A stretch of 64,000 bases of DNA, from the NCBI RefSeq assembly GCF_938046015.1, contig NZ_CALIXW010000044.1:1-64000 (forward strand), read 5' to 3'. The translations under genes were made by a program, and so were the position numbers. The DNA comes from an uncultured Porphyromonas sp. Lineage in GTDB: Bacteria; Bacteroidota; Bacteroidia; Bacteroidales; Porphyromonadaceae. Below are positions 33,877 through 42,200 of the stretch, one piece after another. The first letter of the stretch is position 1, and each line of letters starts with the position of its first letter. Under the pieces are notes generated by a model. The model searched no databases. It was not told the origin of the DNA and was given only the letters and a program-made list of their open reading frames with translations.

Positions 33877-35664
33877 ATGAAGCATATACGCAACTTTTGT
33901 ATCATAGCCCATATTGATCATGGGAAGAGCACGCTGGCAGACCGCCTCCTAGAGATGACGCAGACCGTCTCGGGCAAGGACCTACAGGACCAGGTGCTTG
34001 ATAATATGGATCTCGAGCGCGAGCGCGGGATCACCATCAAGAGCCACGCCATCCAGATGAACTACTGCCTGGACGGGCAGGACTATGTCCTCAACCTCAT
34101 CGACACCCCAGGGCACGTGGACTTCTCCTACGAGGTCTCCCGCTCCATCGCCGCCTGTGAGGGTGCGCTACTCATCGTCGATGCAGCTCAGGGCATCCAG
34201 GCACAGACCATCTCCAACCTCTATATGGCACTCGAGCACGACCTCGAGATCATCCCTATAATAAATAAGGTAGACCTCCCCAGCGCTATGCCCGAGGAGG
34301 TCGAGGACCAGATCATCGAGCTCCTCGGCTGCAAGCGTGAGGAGATCATACGCGCCAGCGGCAAGACGGGCCTCGGCGTCGAGGATATCCTCCGCGCGAT
34401 CGTGGAGCGCGTCCCAGCACCCGTTGGCGACCCCGAGGGACCGCTGCAGTGCTTGATCTTCGACTCGGTCTTCAATCCCTTCCGCGGGATCATCGCCTAC
34501 TTCAAGGTCGTCAATGGCTCCATCCGCAAGGGCGACCACGTCAAGTTCATCGCCACGGGCAAGGAGTACGACGCCGATGAGATCGGGGTACTCCGCCTCG
34601 ACATGGAGCCGCGCTCTGTCGTCAGCACGGGCGACGTAGGCTACATCATCTCGGGCATCAAGACCAGTAAGGAGGTCAAGGTCGGGGATACCATCACGCA
34701 CGTCACGGGCGGCGCGAGCGAGGCCATCGCGGGCTTCGAGGAGGTCAAGCCTATGGTCTTTGCAGGGCTCTACCCCATCGAGAGTGAGGACTTCGAGAAC
34801 CTGCGCGCCTCGCTGGAGAAGCTGCAGCTCAACGACGCCTCACTGACCTTCCAGCCCGAGAGCTCCATAGCGCTAGGCTTCGGCTTCCGCTGTGGCTTTC
34901 TCGGTCTCCTACACATGGAGATCATCCAGGAGCGCCTCGACCGCGAGTTCGGGATGAATGTCATCACCACGGTGCCCAACGTGTCCTATAAGGTCTACGA
35001 TAAGAAGGGCGGCGTGCACGAGGTGCACAACCCCTCGGGCCTACCCGACATCACGACCATAGACCATATCGAGGAGCCCTACATCCGCGCCTCGGTCATC
35101 ACGAACACAGCCTACATCGGGCCCATCATGACGCTCTGCCTCGGCAAGCGCGGGCAGCTGATCAAGCAGGAGTACATCTCGGGCGACCGCATCGAGATCT
35201 TCTTCGACCTGCCGCTCGGGGAGATCGTCATCGACTTCTACGACAAGCTGAAGAGCGTCTCCAAGGGCTATGCCTCCTTCGACTACCACATCAGCGACTT
35301 CCGCCCCTCCCGCCTAGTGAAGCTCGACATCCTGCTCAACGGCGACCCCGTGGATGCCCTCTCGACGCTGACACACGTGGATAATAGCGTGGCCTTCGGG
35401 CGCCGCATGTGTGAGAAGCTCAAGGAGCTCATCCCGCGCCAGCAGTTCGACATCGCCATCCAGGCAGCCATCGGCGCCAAGGTCATCGCCCGCGAGACCA
35501 TCAAGGCCGTGCGTAAGGACGTGACGGCCAAGTGCTACGGCGGTGACGTCTCCCGTAAGCGTAAGCTCCTGGAGAAGCAGAAGGAAGGGAAAAAGCGCAT
35601 GAAGCAGATCGGTACCGTCGAGGTGCCACAGAAGGCCTTCCTCGCTGTCCTCAAGCTCGACTAA
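33877..35664 (+). CDS. lepA: Elongation factor 4 (ribosome back-translocase)
   Basis: 595 residues, full length. GTPase motifs: G1 AHIDHGKST at residues 11-19, G2 region ERERGITI, G3 DTPGHVDF, G4 NKVDLP. The LepA-specific C-terminal domain carries [20 protein letters not shown]. Acts on stalled ribosomes. The start [12 protein letters not shown] is fixed by the family, and the promoter is so close that the mRNA is probably leaderless. It leads a five-gene operon lepA-dnaB-M24 peptidase-coaD-SUI1, with a gap of 24 bases to dnaB. Confidence 0.97.
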   Translation: MKHIRNFCIIAHIDHGKSTLADRLLEMTQTVSGKDLQDQVLDNMDLERERGITIKSHAIQMNYCLDGQDYVLNLIDTPGHVDFSYEVSRSIAACEGALLIVDAAQGIQAQTISNLYMALEHDLEIIPIINKVDLPSAMPEEVEDQIIELLGCKREEIIRASGKTGLGVEDILRAIVERVPAPVGDPEGPLQCLIFDSVFNPFRGIIAYFKVVNGSIRKGDHVKFIATGKEYDADEIGVLRLDMEPRSVVSTGDVGYIISGIKTSKEVKVGDTITHVTGGASEAIAGFEEVKPMVFAGLYPIESEDFENLRASLEKLQLNDASLTFQPESSIALGFGFRCGFLGLLHMEIIQERLDREFGMNVITTVPNVSYKVYDKKGGVHEVHNPSGLPDITTIDHIEEPYIRASVITNTAYIGPIMTLCLGKRGQLIKQEYISGDRIEIFFDLPLGEIVIDFYDKLKSVSKGYASFDYHISDFRPSRLVKLDILLNGDPVDALSTLTHVDNSVAFGRRMCEKLKELIPRQQFDIAIQAAIGAKVIARETIKAVRKDVTAKCYGGDVSRKRKLLEKQKEGKKRMKQIGTVEVPQKAFLAVLKLD

Positions 35665-35688
35665 GGATCAGATAAAGCACCAGCTAAG

Positions 35689-37260
35689 ATGCCAGCACCC
35701 AGCCAGCCCAAGGTAGCTCGGAAGCGCCCCACCACAGTGGCGCCGCTCGAGCTCGACGGGCGTATCCCGCCCCAGGACCTAGCCATCGAGGAGGCTGTCC
35801 TCGGGGCGCTCCTCCTCGAGAAGGACGCCTACCCGCGCGTCAGCGAGCTACTCCGCCCCGAGACCTTCTACCTGCACACTCACGAGCTCGTATATACGGC
35901 CATGACGCAGCTAGCTATGGAGCAGAAGCCCATAGATATGCTGACCGTCATCGAGGAGCTGCGCCGCATGGAGGTACTGGAGGAGGTCGGCGGCCAGGCC
36001 TTCATCGCGGGGCTCTCGACCAAGATGCTCTCGACCTCGAGCCTCGAGGCGCATGCCGAGATCCTCGCGGACAAGGCCCTCAGCCGTAGCCTCATCGGCA
36101 TGGCCTCCCAGACGCTCAAGGATGCCTTCGACGACGTCGTGGCGGTCAAGGAGCAGGTACAGCGCGCCGAGGCTAGCCTCTTCGAGCTGTCGCGCGACGA
36201 GAAGAAGGGAGACTTCGAGCCCATACGTCCGCTGGTCAAGAACGCCATCGAGGAGATCCAGATCGCGGCCAATAGGACGGAGGGGATCAGCGGGCTCTCG
36301 ACGGGCTTCCCCAAGATCGACGAGATGACCTCAGGCTGGCAGAACTCCGACCTCATCATCATCGCGGCGCGTCCTGCCATGGGTAAGACGGCCTTCGTCG
36401 TCTCTATGGCGCGCTACATGGCCGTAGACCAAGGGATCCCCGTAGCGCTCTTCAACCTCGAGATGAGCTCCGTGCAGCTCGTCAAGCGCTTCCTGTCCAA
36501 CGTCTGCGAGATCGATGGGCAGAAGATCAAGAGCGGACGTCTAGACGACGTCGAATGGGCACGACTGAATAACCGCATGGCAGGGCTCGAGGCTGCGCCA
36601 CTCTACATCAACGACACGCCCTCGCTCTCGGTCTTCGAGCTGCGCACCAAGGCGCGTCGCCTCGTGAGCCAGCATCAGGTCAAGCTGATCATCATCGACT
36701 ACCTCCAGCTGATGAATGCCAGCGGGATGAGCTTCGGCAACCGTGAGCAGGAGGTCAGTACCATATCGCGCTCACTGAAGATGCTGGCCAAGGAGCTGAA
36801 CATACCCATCATCGCCCTCTCCCAGCTCAACCGCGGCGTGGAGAACCGCCAGCAGGGCGGCGACGCTAATAGCAAGCGCCCGCAGCTCTCTGACCTCCGT
36901 GAGTCGGGGGCGATCGAACAGGACGCCGACATCGTGTGCTTCATCCACCGCCCCGAGTACTACAAGATCACCGTAGACAGCGAGACGGGCGAGTCGCTCA
37001 AGGGCGTCGGCGAGTTCATCATCGCCAAGCATCGTAACGGGCCCGTCGGTGAGGTACGCCTCGCCTTCAAGTCCGACTACGCCCGCTTCTCCCCTCTGGA
37101 GGACCTGCAGCCAGGTGCTGAGGCCGATGCCACCCGCCCGACGACCTCGCTCTCTGGTCGTAGCCTCACGGCAGCACCAGCGGCAGCAGCACCGTCTGCC
37201 CCAGCCTTCGACCCGCTCGCCCCAGATAATAACTTCCCTGGCGGCCAAGTACCCTTCTAG
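35689..37260 (+). CDS. dnaB: Replicative DNA helicase
   Basis: Hexameric helicase of the replication fork. 523 residues. The N-terminal DnaB domain (AIEEAVLGALLLEKDAY) spans about 25-130; the RecA-like domain starts near 200 with GFPKIDEMTSGW, Walker A AARPAMGKTA, Walker B LIIIDYLQLM, and the late QLSDLRESGAIEQDAD and AKHRNGPVG motifs. No intein. The C-terminal 40 residues are Ala/Pro-rich and of low complexity. Second gene of the lepA operon. Confidence 0.97.
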   Translation: MPAPSQPKVARKRPTTVAPLELDGRIPPQDLAIEEAVLGALLLEKDAYPRVSELLRPETFYLHTHELVYTAMTQLAMEQKPIDMLTVIEELRRMEVLEEVGGQAFIAGLSTKMLSTSSLEAHAEILADKALSRSLIGMASQTLKDAFDDVVAVKEQVQRAEASLFELSRDEKKGDFEPIRPLVKNAIEEIQIAANRTEGISGLSTGFPKIDEMTSGWQNSDLIIIAARPAMGKTAFVVSMARYMAVDQGIPVALFNLEMSSVQLVKRFLSNVCEIDGQKIKSGRLDDVEWARLNNRMAGLEAAPLYINDTPSLSVFELRTKARRLVSQHQVKLIIIDYLQLMNASGMSFGNREQEVSTISRSLKMLAKELNIPIIALSQLNRGVENRQQGGDANSKRPQLSDLRESGAIEQDADIVCFIHRPEYYKITVDSETGESLKGVGEFIIAKHRNGPVGEVRLAFKSDYARFSPLEDLQPGAEADATRPTTSLSGRSLTAAPAAAAPSAPAFDPLAPDNNFPGGQVPF

Positions 37261-37299
37261 CCCCGCCGCCCCTTTACCCCTCCCTAGGTTCACCATCCC

Positions 37300-38472
37300 A
37301 TGCTCCACCCCGACTATCTGCTACGCCAGCAGCGCCTCCAGAGCTACATGCAGGAGGCAGGCATCGACGCCCTCGTGCTTAGCTCCAATGTCGCCCTACT
37401 CTATGTCTACGGCCAGGTCTTCGCTGGGCTAGCAGTACTACTTCAGCAGGGTGAGGCGCACTACTTCGTACGCCGCCCGCAGACACAGCCTGAGACCAGC
37501 CAGCTCCACCACATCCGCAAGATCGAGCAGCTCCCCGAGTGGCTCGACCTCAAGCCCCTTCGGCGCGTCGCCCTCGAGCAGGACGAGCAGAGCTATAGCG
37601 ACGTACAGCGCATGGCGCGCATCTTCGAGGGAGCAGAGATTATCAACGCCACGCCGCTGCTGCGCCGTGCCCGCATGGTCAAGACGCCCCTAGAGCTCGA
37701 GCAGCTTCGCCAGTGCGCAGCGCGACACGTCGAGGTCTACCGCGAAGTCCCGAAGGTCTATCGTGAGGGGATGACGGACAGAGACCTGCAGATCGAGCTG
37801 GAGCGTGTGATGCGCCAGCATGGATCGGTGGGGCTCTTCCGCTGCTTCGGCTCGGCGATGGAGATCTTCATGGGCAGCCTGCTGGCAGGGGACAATGCGG
37901 GCACCGCCTCGCCCTATGACTTCGCCCTCGGAGGTGCTGGGACTACGGCGCTGCCTCTAGGGGCTAACGGGACGCCCCTCACCGAAGGCACCGCGGTGAT
38001 GGTCGACATGGCGGGCAACTACGGCGTCTATTACTCTGACCTGACGCGTACCTATTCCGTCGGCCAGCTTCCTGCCGAGGCCTACCGCCTGCACGAGCTG
38101 AGCCTCCAGCTGCACCGTGAGGTCATGCAGACAGCAGGCCCAGGCAGCTCCTGCGCCGAGCTCTACACGCGCTCGCTGGAGCGTGTCACGGCCGCAGGTG
38201 CTGCGGACTACTTCATGGGGACGGAGCTGCAGGCACAGTTCGTCGGGCATGGGATTGGACTTCAGATCAATGAGCTGCCCGTGCTCACTCCACGCAGCCG
38301 CGACGTCCTAGAGCCTGGGATGGTCATTGCCTTCGAGCCGAAGTTCGTCCTCCCTGGGGTCGGCGCCGTAGGGATAGAGAATAGCTACCTCGTCACGGAG
38401 ACAGGCGTCGAGAACCTCACGCCTGCCCCCGAGGAGATCATCGACCTACGCACGGGTCTCCCCCACGCCTAG
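37300..38472 (+). CDS. M24-family aminopeptidase P / prolidase-like metallopeptidase
   Basis: 390 residues: an N-terminal creatinase-like domain (1-150) and the pita-bread catalytic domain. All five metal ligands are visible: Asp in MVDMAGN and in YSDLTRT, His in VGHGIGLQINE, Glu in IAFEPKFV and Glu in GIENSYLVT, so it should be an active two-metal peptidase for Xaa-Pro peptides, consistent with a peptide-fermenting organism. It starts 39 bases after dnaB and ends 4 bases before coaD. Confidence 0.93.
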   Translation: MLHPDYLLRQQRLQSYMQEAGIDALVLSSNVALLYVYGQVFAGLAVLLQQGEAHYFVRRPQTQPETSQLHHIRKIEQLPEWLDLKPLRRVALEQDEQSYSDVQRMARIFEGAEIINATPLLRRARMVKTPLELEQLRQCAARHVEVYREVPKVYREGMTDRDLQIELERVMRQHGSVGLFRCFGSAMEIFMGSLLAGDNAGTASPYDFALGGAGTTALPLGANGTPLTEGTAVMVDMAGNYGVYYSDLTRTYSVGQLPAEAYRLHELSLQLHREVMQTAGPGSSCAELYTRSLERVTAAGAADYFMGTELQAQFVGHGIGLQINELPVLTPRSRDVLEPGMVIAFEPKFVLPGVGAVGIENSYLVTETGVENLTPAPEEIIDLRTGLPHA

Positions 38473-38476
38473 TCCT

Positions 38477-38944
38477 ATGAAGCGCATAGCCCTCTACGCT
38501 GGCTCCTTCGACCCCTTCACACGGGGTCATGCCGATATCGTCAGCCGCGGCCTCGCTCTATTCGATGAGGTCATCGTCGCCATCGGGACGAACGAAGCCA
38601 AGCGCAACCTCTACACCGCCGAGCAGCGCCAGCAGCAGATCAGCCGCTACTATGCTGACCAGCCCCGCGTCCGTATCGTCGTATATACGGGGCTGACGGT
38701 GACGCTCGCTCAGGAGCTCGGAGCGCACGTCCTGCTGAGGGGCGTACGCAGTAGCACCGATATGGAGTACGAGCGCACGCTGGCCGACCTCAACCGCCAT
38801 ATCGCCGATATGGAGACCGTCCTATTGCCCGCCTCGCAGCGCCTGACCCATATCAGCTCCTCCGTCGTCCGCGAGCTCCTCCACTACGGGGCCGACGTCT
38901 CGGCCTTCCTCCCCGAGGGCTTCGTCCTTGATCCCATCGTCTAG
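38477..38944 (+). CDS. coaD: Phosphopantetheine adenylyltransferase
   Basis: Makes dephospho-CoA from 4'-phosphopantetheine and ATP. 155 residues. Nucleotidyltransferase motifs AGSFDPFTRGH at residues 8-18 and HISSSVVREL near 128 are intact; LRGVRSSTDMEYE near 88 is the substrate-binding region. Directly coupled to its neighbours: 4 bases after the M24 peptidase stop and 2 before the SUI1 gene. Confidence 0.96.
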   Translation: MKRIALYAGSFDPFTRGHADIVSRGLALFDEVIVAIGTNEAKRNLYTAEQRQQQISRYYADQPRVRIVVYTGLTVTLAQELGAHVLLRGVRSSTDMEYERTLADLNRHIADMETVLLPASQRLTHISSSVVRELLHYGADVSAFLPEGFVLDPIV

Positions 38945-38946
38945 GT

Positions 38947-39282
38947 ATGGCTGACTGGAAAGACCGACTGGGCGTGCTCTACAGCACGAACCCCGACTTC
39001 GAATACACGACCGAGCAGGTCGAGGAGCCCGATACACTCGAGCCTGCACGCCAAGAGCTGCGCATCAGCCTGAGCAAGAAGCAGCGCGGCGGCAAGGAGG
39101 TGACGCTCATCACGGGCTTTGTCGGGCGCGAGGAAGACCTTGCTGAGCTCGGCCGTCTCCTACGCCAGCGCTGTGGTGTCGGTGGCTCGGCTAAGGACGG
39201 CGAGATCCTCATCCAGGGCGACCAGCGTACCAAGCTCCGCAGCCTCCTCCCCTCCCTCGGCTACACCCGCACTAAGGGCTAA
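38947..39282 (+). CDS. SUI1/eIF1-family translation factor (YciH-like)
   Basis: 111 residues with a SUI1 domain from about residue 38: LSKKQRGGKEVTLITGF, LRQRCGVGGSAKDGEILIQG and a final LGYTRTKG. The eukaryotic and archaeal relatives check start-codon selection; the role in bacteria is not settled. It starts 2 bases after coaD and is closed by a strong terminator, ending the lepA operon. Confidence 0.93.
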   Translation: MADWKDRLGVLYSTNPDFEYTTEQVEEPDTLEPARQELRISLSKKQRGGKEVTLITGFVGREEDLAELGRLLRQRCGVGGSAKDGEILIQGDQRTKLRSLLPSLGYTRTKG

Positions 39283-39318
39283 GACCTCGCGAGCTCGCCC
39301 AGCGAGCAGCGCAAATAT

Positions 39319-39375
39319 AAAAGGCTATCCCCCTCCCAGCCTGCCTCGGGCAGCTTGGGAGGGGGATAGCCTTTT
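39319..39375 (+). terminator. Terminator of lepA-SUI1 operon
   Basis: A perfect 20-bp stem (39319-39338 with 39356-39375) whose loop holds a second small hairpin. The right arm ends in CCTTTT, giving the T tract; on the minus strand the arm also ends in CCTTTTATA, so it may serve the tRNA transcript too. Confidence 0.92.
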
Positions 39376-39423
39376 ACTTAGGGTACTTGCCGCTCCTCAT
39401 CGGAGCCTCGGCAGGCAATCTCG

Positions 39424-39497
39424 GTGACTCAGGAGGGACTCAAACCCTCGACCTTCAGAACCGGAATCTGACGCTCTATTCAACTAAGCTACTGAGC
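39424..39497 (-). tRNA. tRNA-Arg(CCG)
   Basis: 74 nt on the minus strand. Acceptor stem GGCTCAG pairs with CTGAGTC (one G-U); the anticodon stem TCAGA/TCTGA encloses TTCCGGT with anticodon CCG at 34-36, reading CGG; the T-arm is GAGGG-TTTGAGT-CCCTC; the discriminator is A. The CCA end is not encoded (CCG follows). A TATCTTTG box lies about 40 bases upstream. Confidence 0.93.
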
Positions 39498-39534
39498 CAT
39501 GCGCGACTAGGAGAGAGCCCCTAGTGACAGCGCT

Positions 39535-39543
39535 GCAAAGATA
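39535..39543 (-). promoter_or_regulatory. -7 box of tRNA-Arg (TATCTTTG on minus)
   Basis: CAAAGATA on the plus strand reads TATCTTTG on the minus strand, about 38 bases before the tRNA 5' end. Coordinates are good to one base. Confidence 0.65.
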
Positions 39544-39563
39544 CGAATATTCGCCCGTCTATC

Positions 39564-40217
39564 CTAGCGGAGGAAGCTATTATGACGGCGTTCGTGCCCG
39601 ATCGTCGTCTCGGGGCCATGTCCACTGAAAACGATGGTCTCATCAGGTAGTGGCATGTACTGCGCCTTGATGGCAGCCAGCAGCTGGTCATAGTCGCCGT
39701 ACCAGAAGTCCGTGCGGCCTATCGTGCCGAGCAGCAGCGTATCCCCGGAGAGCAGAATCCCCGAGTCAGCCGCGTAGAAGGCGATATGCCCTGGGGCATG
39801 CCCTGGCACGAAGAGCACACGTAGCGTCTCCCCCCTGAACTGGATCGTATCGTCCTGCTCGACGAGCGTATAGCGGCTCTCTGGGACGTCCTCCAGCGGC
39901 AGTGGGATGCCGTAGCCCTTGAGCTGGTCGGAGGGCAGCGGGAGCTTCTCGAAGTCTATACGATTGGCGTAGGCTGCGAGCCCAGGCCAGGTACGCAGCA
40001 CATAGGCAGCGCCCCACACGTGGTCAAAGTGCTGATGGGTGCACAGCAGGAGCTTGGGCTCGAGGCCCTGCTCCTCGATGAAGTCCTTGAGCTGGTCCTC
40101 CTCTGAGTGACGCATGCAGCCTGGGTCGACGATAGCGGCCTCACGGCTCGCCTCATCGTAGAGGACGTAGGTATTCTCTTGTACGGGTCCGAAGGTGAAT
40201 TGCTTAATCTTGAGCAT
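39564..40217 (-). CDS. Metallo-beta-lactamase-fold hydrolase (glyoxalase II-like)
   Basis: 217 residues. The two-metal motif THQHFDH is near residue 60, further ligands come from GHAPGHIAFY (His near 140), LSGDTLL (Asp near 158) and the last FSGHGPETT (His near 200). Size and order match the YcbL/GloB-like thioesterase branch of the superfamily; lactoylglutathione is unlikely in an organism without glutathione, so the substrate is open. It is 30 bases downstream of the DUF4476 lipoprotein gene and probably cotranscribed. Confidence 0.88.
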   Translation of the reverse strand: MLKIKQFTFGPVQENTYVLYDEASREAAIVDPGCMRHSEEDQLKDFIEEQGLEPKLLLCTHQHFDHVWGAAYVLRTWPGLAAYANRIDFEKLPLPSDQLKGYGIPLPLEDVPESRYTLVEQDDTIQFRGETLRVLFVPGHAPGHIAFYAADSGILLSGDTLLLGTIGRTDFWYGDYDQLLAAIKAQYMPLPDETIVFSGHGPETTIGHERRHNSFLR

Positions 40218-40247
40218 GATGTAGTGATGGGCTAGGGCGCGGTGCTC

Positions 40248-41621
40248 CTATCGGCTACGATAGCCGAGGATCTGACGCGCGCGCTCCTTAGCGCTGGAGA
40301 AGGTGAAGAGGTCGACGAGCTGATGGGCGTTGAAGGCATCACGCAGGCGCGGAGCCAAGGCCTCCAGCACCGTGAGCTTGTCGTCGTCCCAGGTGAAGAG
40401 CTTCAGCACACGTGCAGCCTGATCCGTGGTGAAGTAATTGCGACGCGCGGCGTCCTGAATGAAGCGGATCTTATCTTCCTTGAAGGGCTTGCGCTGGATA
40501 TCGCGGATGAATTCGGCGAAGGCCTCCTCCGCACGCTGCGCCTCCTCCCGTCCATAGTCGCCCCCAGGAGGAATCGGAACTGATGGAGGGCAGGACTTAA
40601 GGATCTTGCGTGCACGAGCCTTATCATCGTCCCAGGTGAAGAGGTCGACAATCCGATGAGCATTAAAGCTATCACGTATGCGTGGAGCTAGGATCGTAAG
40701 TACCTTAAACTTCTCATCGTCCCAGGAGAAGAGGCTCAGAACGCGTATGGTCTGCTCTGTGGTGAAGTAGTTGCGCTGCGCTACATCCCGAATGAGACGG
40801 AACTTATCCTCGTCGAAGGGCTTGCGCTGGATATCGCGGATGAACTCATCGAAGCCCTCCTCTGCTCGCTGTGATCCCTCCCGTCCATAGCCGCCCCCAG
40901 GAGGAATCGGAACTGATGGAGGGCAGGACTGAAGGATCTTGCGTGCACGAGCCTTATCATCGTCCCAGGTGAAGAGGTCGATGATCCGATGAGCATTGAA
41001 GCTATCACGTATGCGTGGGGCTAGGATCCTAAGTACCTTAAACTTTTCGTCATCCCAGGAGAAGAGTCTCAGGACGCGTATGGTCTGCTCTGTAGTGAAG
41101 TAGTTGCGCTGCGCTACATCCCGAATGAGGCGGAACTTATCCTCGTCGAAGGGCTTACTCTGAATATCGCGGATGAACTGCGAGAAGGCCTCCTCCGCAC
41201 GGCGCTCCTGCTCGGCCTCGTAGCCTCCCCTTGGGTATCCTCCCCCGGGATAAGTTCCCTCGGGATAGCCGCTGCCAGGGTAGCCACCACCCTGCTGGGG
41301 ACGGCTCGGATAGGGCGTGCGATCGGGGAAGCGATCGACCTCCCTGTGGTTGTCCATACGCGTGACTCGCCCCTCGTAGAAGGTGATCTGCGTGACATAG
41401 ATCGCGCCCCCTACATCACTGCGGCGATACTCCCACAGCTCGCTACCATCCGCGGCGAGGCTGCGGGTGTCGGGGCGTCCCATAACCTGCGTGACTTGCT
41501 CGCGGCTCATACCACGCTCTATACGCTCGATCCCACGCTGCGGCTCGAGCATCGCCGCGATGCCGCAGGAGCTAAGCCCGAGTACCAAGGCTAGTGGGAG
41601 AAGTCTGATGAACTGCTTCAT
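40248..41621 (-). CDS. Lipoprotein with BamE/SmpA-like domain and three DUF4476-type repeats
   Basis: 457 residues. A lipoprotein signal (lipobox LSSC, Cys 19) is followed by a SmpA/BamE-like region (RIERGMSREQVTQVMGRPDT, then ITFYEGRVTRMD), a Gly/Tyr/Pro-rich linker (GGGYPGSGYPEGTY) and three tandem copies of about 111 residues that resemble DUF4476: each has FIRDIQ-K-PF-EDK, NYFTT-Q-RVL-LF-WDD-K and SFNAHRIIDLFTWDDDKARA. Copies 1 and 2 are nearly identical in protein and DNA, with a 333-bp period; copy 3 is diverged. Between copies lies SCPPSVPIPPGG. Function unknown; outer-membrane or periplasmic location is inferred from the lipobox. Confidence 0.82.
   Translation of the reverse strand: MKQFIRLLPLALVLGLSSCGIAAMLEPQRGIERIERGMSREQVTQVMGRPDTRSLAADGSELWEYRRSDVGGAIYVTQITFYEGRVTRMDNHREVDRFPDRTPYPSRPQQGGGYPGSGYPEGTYPGGGYPRGGYEAEQERRAEEAFSQFIRDIQSKPFDEDKFRLIRDVAQRNYFTTEQTIRVLRLFSWDDEKFKVLRILAPRIRDSFNAHRIIDLFTWDDDKARARKILQSCPPSVPIPPGGGYGREGSQRAEEGFDEFIRDIQRKPFDEDKFRLIRDVAQRNYFTTEQTIRVLSLFSWDDEKFKVLTILAPRIRDSFNAHRIVDLFTWDDDKARARKILKSCPPSVPIPPGGDYGREEAQRAEEAFAEFIRDIQRKPFKEDKIRFIQDAARRNYFTTDQAARVLKLFTWDDDKLTVLEALAPRLRDAFNAHQLVDLFTFSSAKERARQILGYRSR
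40561..41226 (-). repeat. Internal tandem duplication, 333-bp period
   Basis: The sequence CCCCCAGGAGGAATCGGAAC at 40561 recurs at 40894, exactly 333 bases on, and the following 250 bases are almost identical between the copies. It encodes repeat units 1 and 2 of the DUF4476 lipoprotein. The high DNA identity suggests recent duplication or gene conversion. Confidence 0.85.
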
Positions 41622-41696
41622 ACTGGTAGCTTAACTAAGTGTCGGGGCGGGCAGAGCGCCCTCGGCGTCTCCCCTACCCCTTTGATTCCTTAACGC

Positions 41697-41704
41697 CAAA
41701 GATA
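41697..41704 (-). promoter_or_regulatory. -7 box of DUF4476 lipoprotein gene (TATCTTTG on minus)
   Basis: CAAAGATA on the plus strand, TATCTTTG on the minus strand, 75 bases before the ATG at 41621. Confidence 0.68.
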
Positions 41705-41826
41705 CGAGGAATCATACAATTCCTAGGCCGCGAGCCGGAGCAAGGAGCCCCAGAGAGGAGCTCCAGCAGCTACTCAGCTCGCGGAGCTGCAGCCCCTATA
41801 CCCTATCCCCCTAGTCCTCAAGCTCC

Positions 41827-41910
41827 GTGACCGATATCCCTCAGCGCTGCCACTGACGCCCCTCAGCCTCCTGACTGATATCCATCGGCGGGCTGAGGGA
41901 TATCCGTCAG
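41827..41910. repeat. 22-bp-period palindrome array 4 (four units)
   Basis: Units start at 41827, 41849, 41871 and 41893, exactly 22 bp apart. Units 1 and 3 are the mixed CTGACTGATATCCCTCAG type with two changes each; unit 2 has the core GACGCC; unit 4 is CTGAGGGATATCCGTCAG, one base off a perfect palindrome. Same orientation as array 1. Lies between the divergent DUF4476 and GltD-like gene promoters. Confidence 0.85.
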
Positions 41911-41981
41911 CAGGCTCCCTCCTAGGAGCAGCTCCGCGCGCCTAGGCTGCGGGTAGCTTCGGGGGATTGCTCGGCTTTACT

Positions 41982-41989
41982 TATATTTG
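41982..41989 (+). promoter_or_regulatory. -7 box of GltD-like gene (TATATTTG)
   Basis: Exact TAnnTTTG match, 72 bases beyond array 4 and 212 bases before the ATG at 42201, implying an unusually long leader. Confidence 0.6.
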
Positions 41990-42200
41990 TTCTTGCTACT
42001 CCGAAGCACTTAGATGGTATACACCTTGATGCAGCTCTGTAGATCGCGCATTCTACCGATAGATCTCGAGGGGACTTCCCTGTACGCTAGGCTCAGCAGG
42101 CCCAGCGCGCCTCCCCCTACGCTACGCTCTGCCCGAGAGGGGCGGCCTAGCGAGCTGGCACAGCCCATCCCGCCGAGGAGCTAAGTAGCATCAGCCCACT

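Larger units (their letters stand above)
41622..42200. other. Divergent intergenic region DUF4476 lipoprotein-GltD-like gene
   Basis: 579 bases: minus promoter at 41697, array 4, plus promoter at 41982, then a leader of about 205 nt before the ATG at 42201. A 56-codon frame (42014-42184) sits in the leader but looks like GC-driven noise. No riboswitch class was recognised. Confidence 0.55.

Noticed and set aside
42014..42184. 56-codon frame in the GltD-like gene leader
   Set aside because: Arg/Pro/Ser-rich translation typical of GC-rich noncoding DNA; no sign of conservation can be seen.
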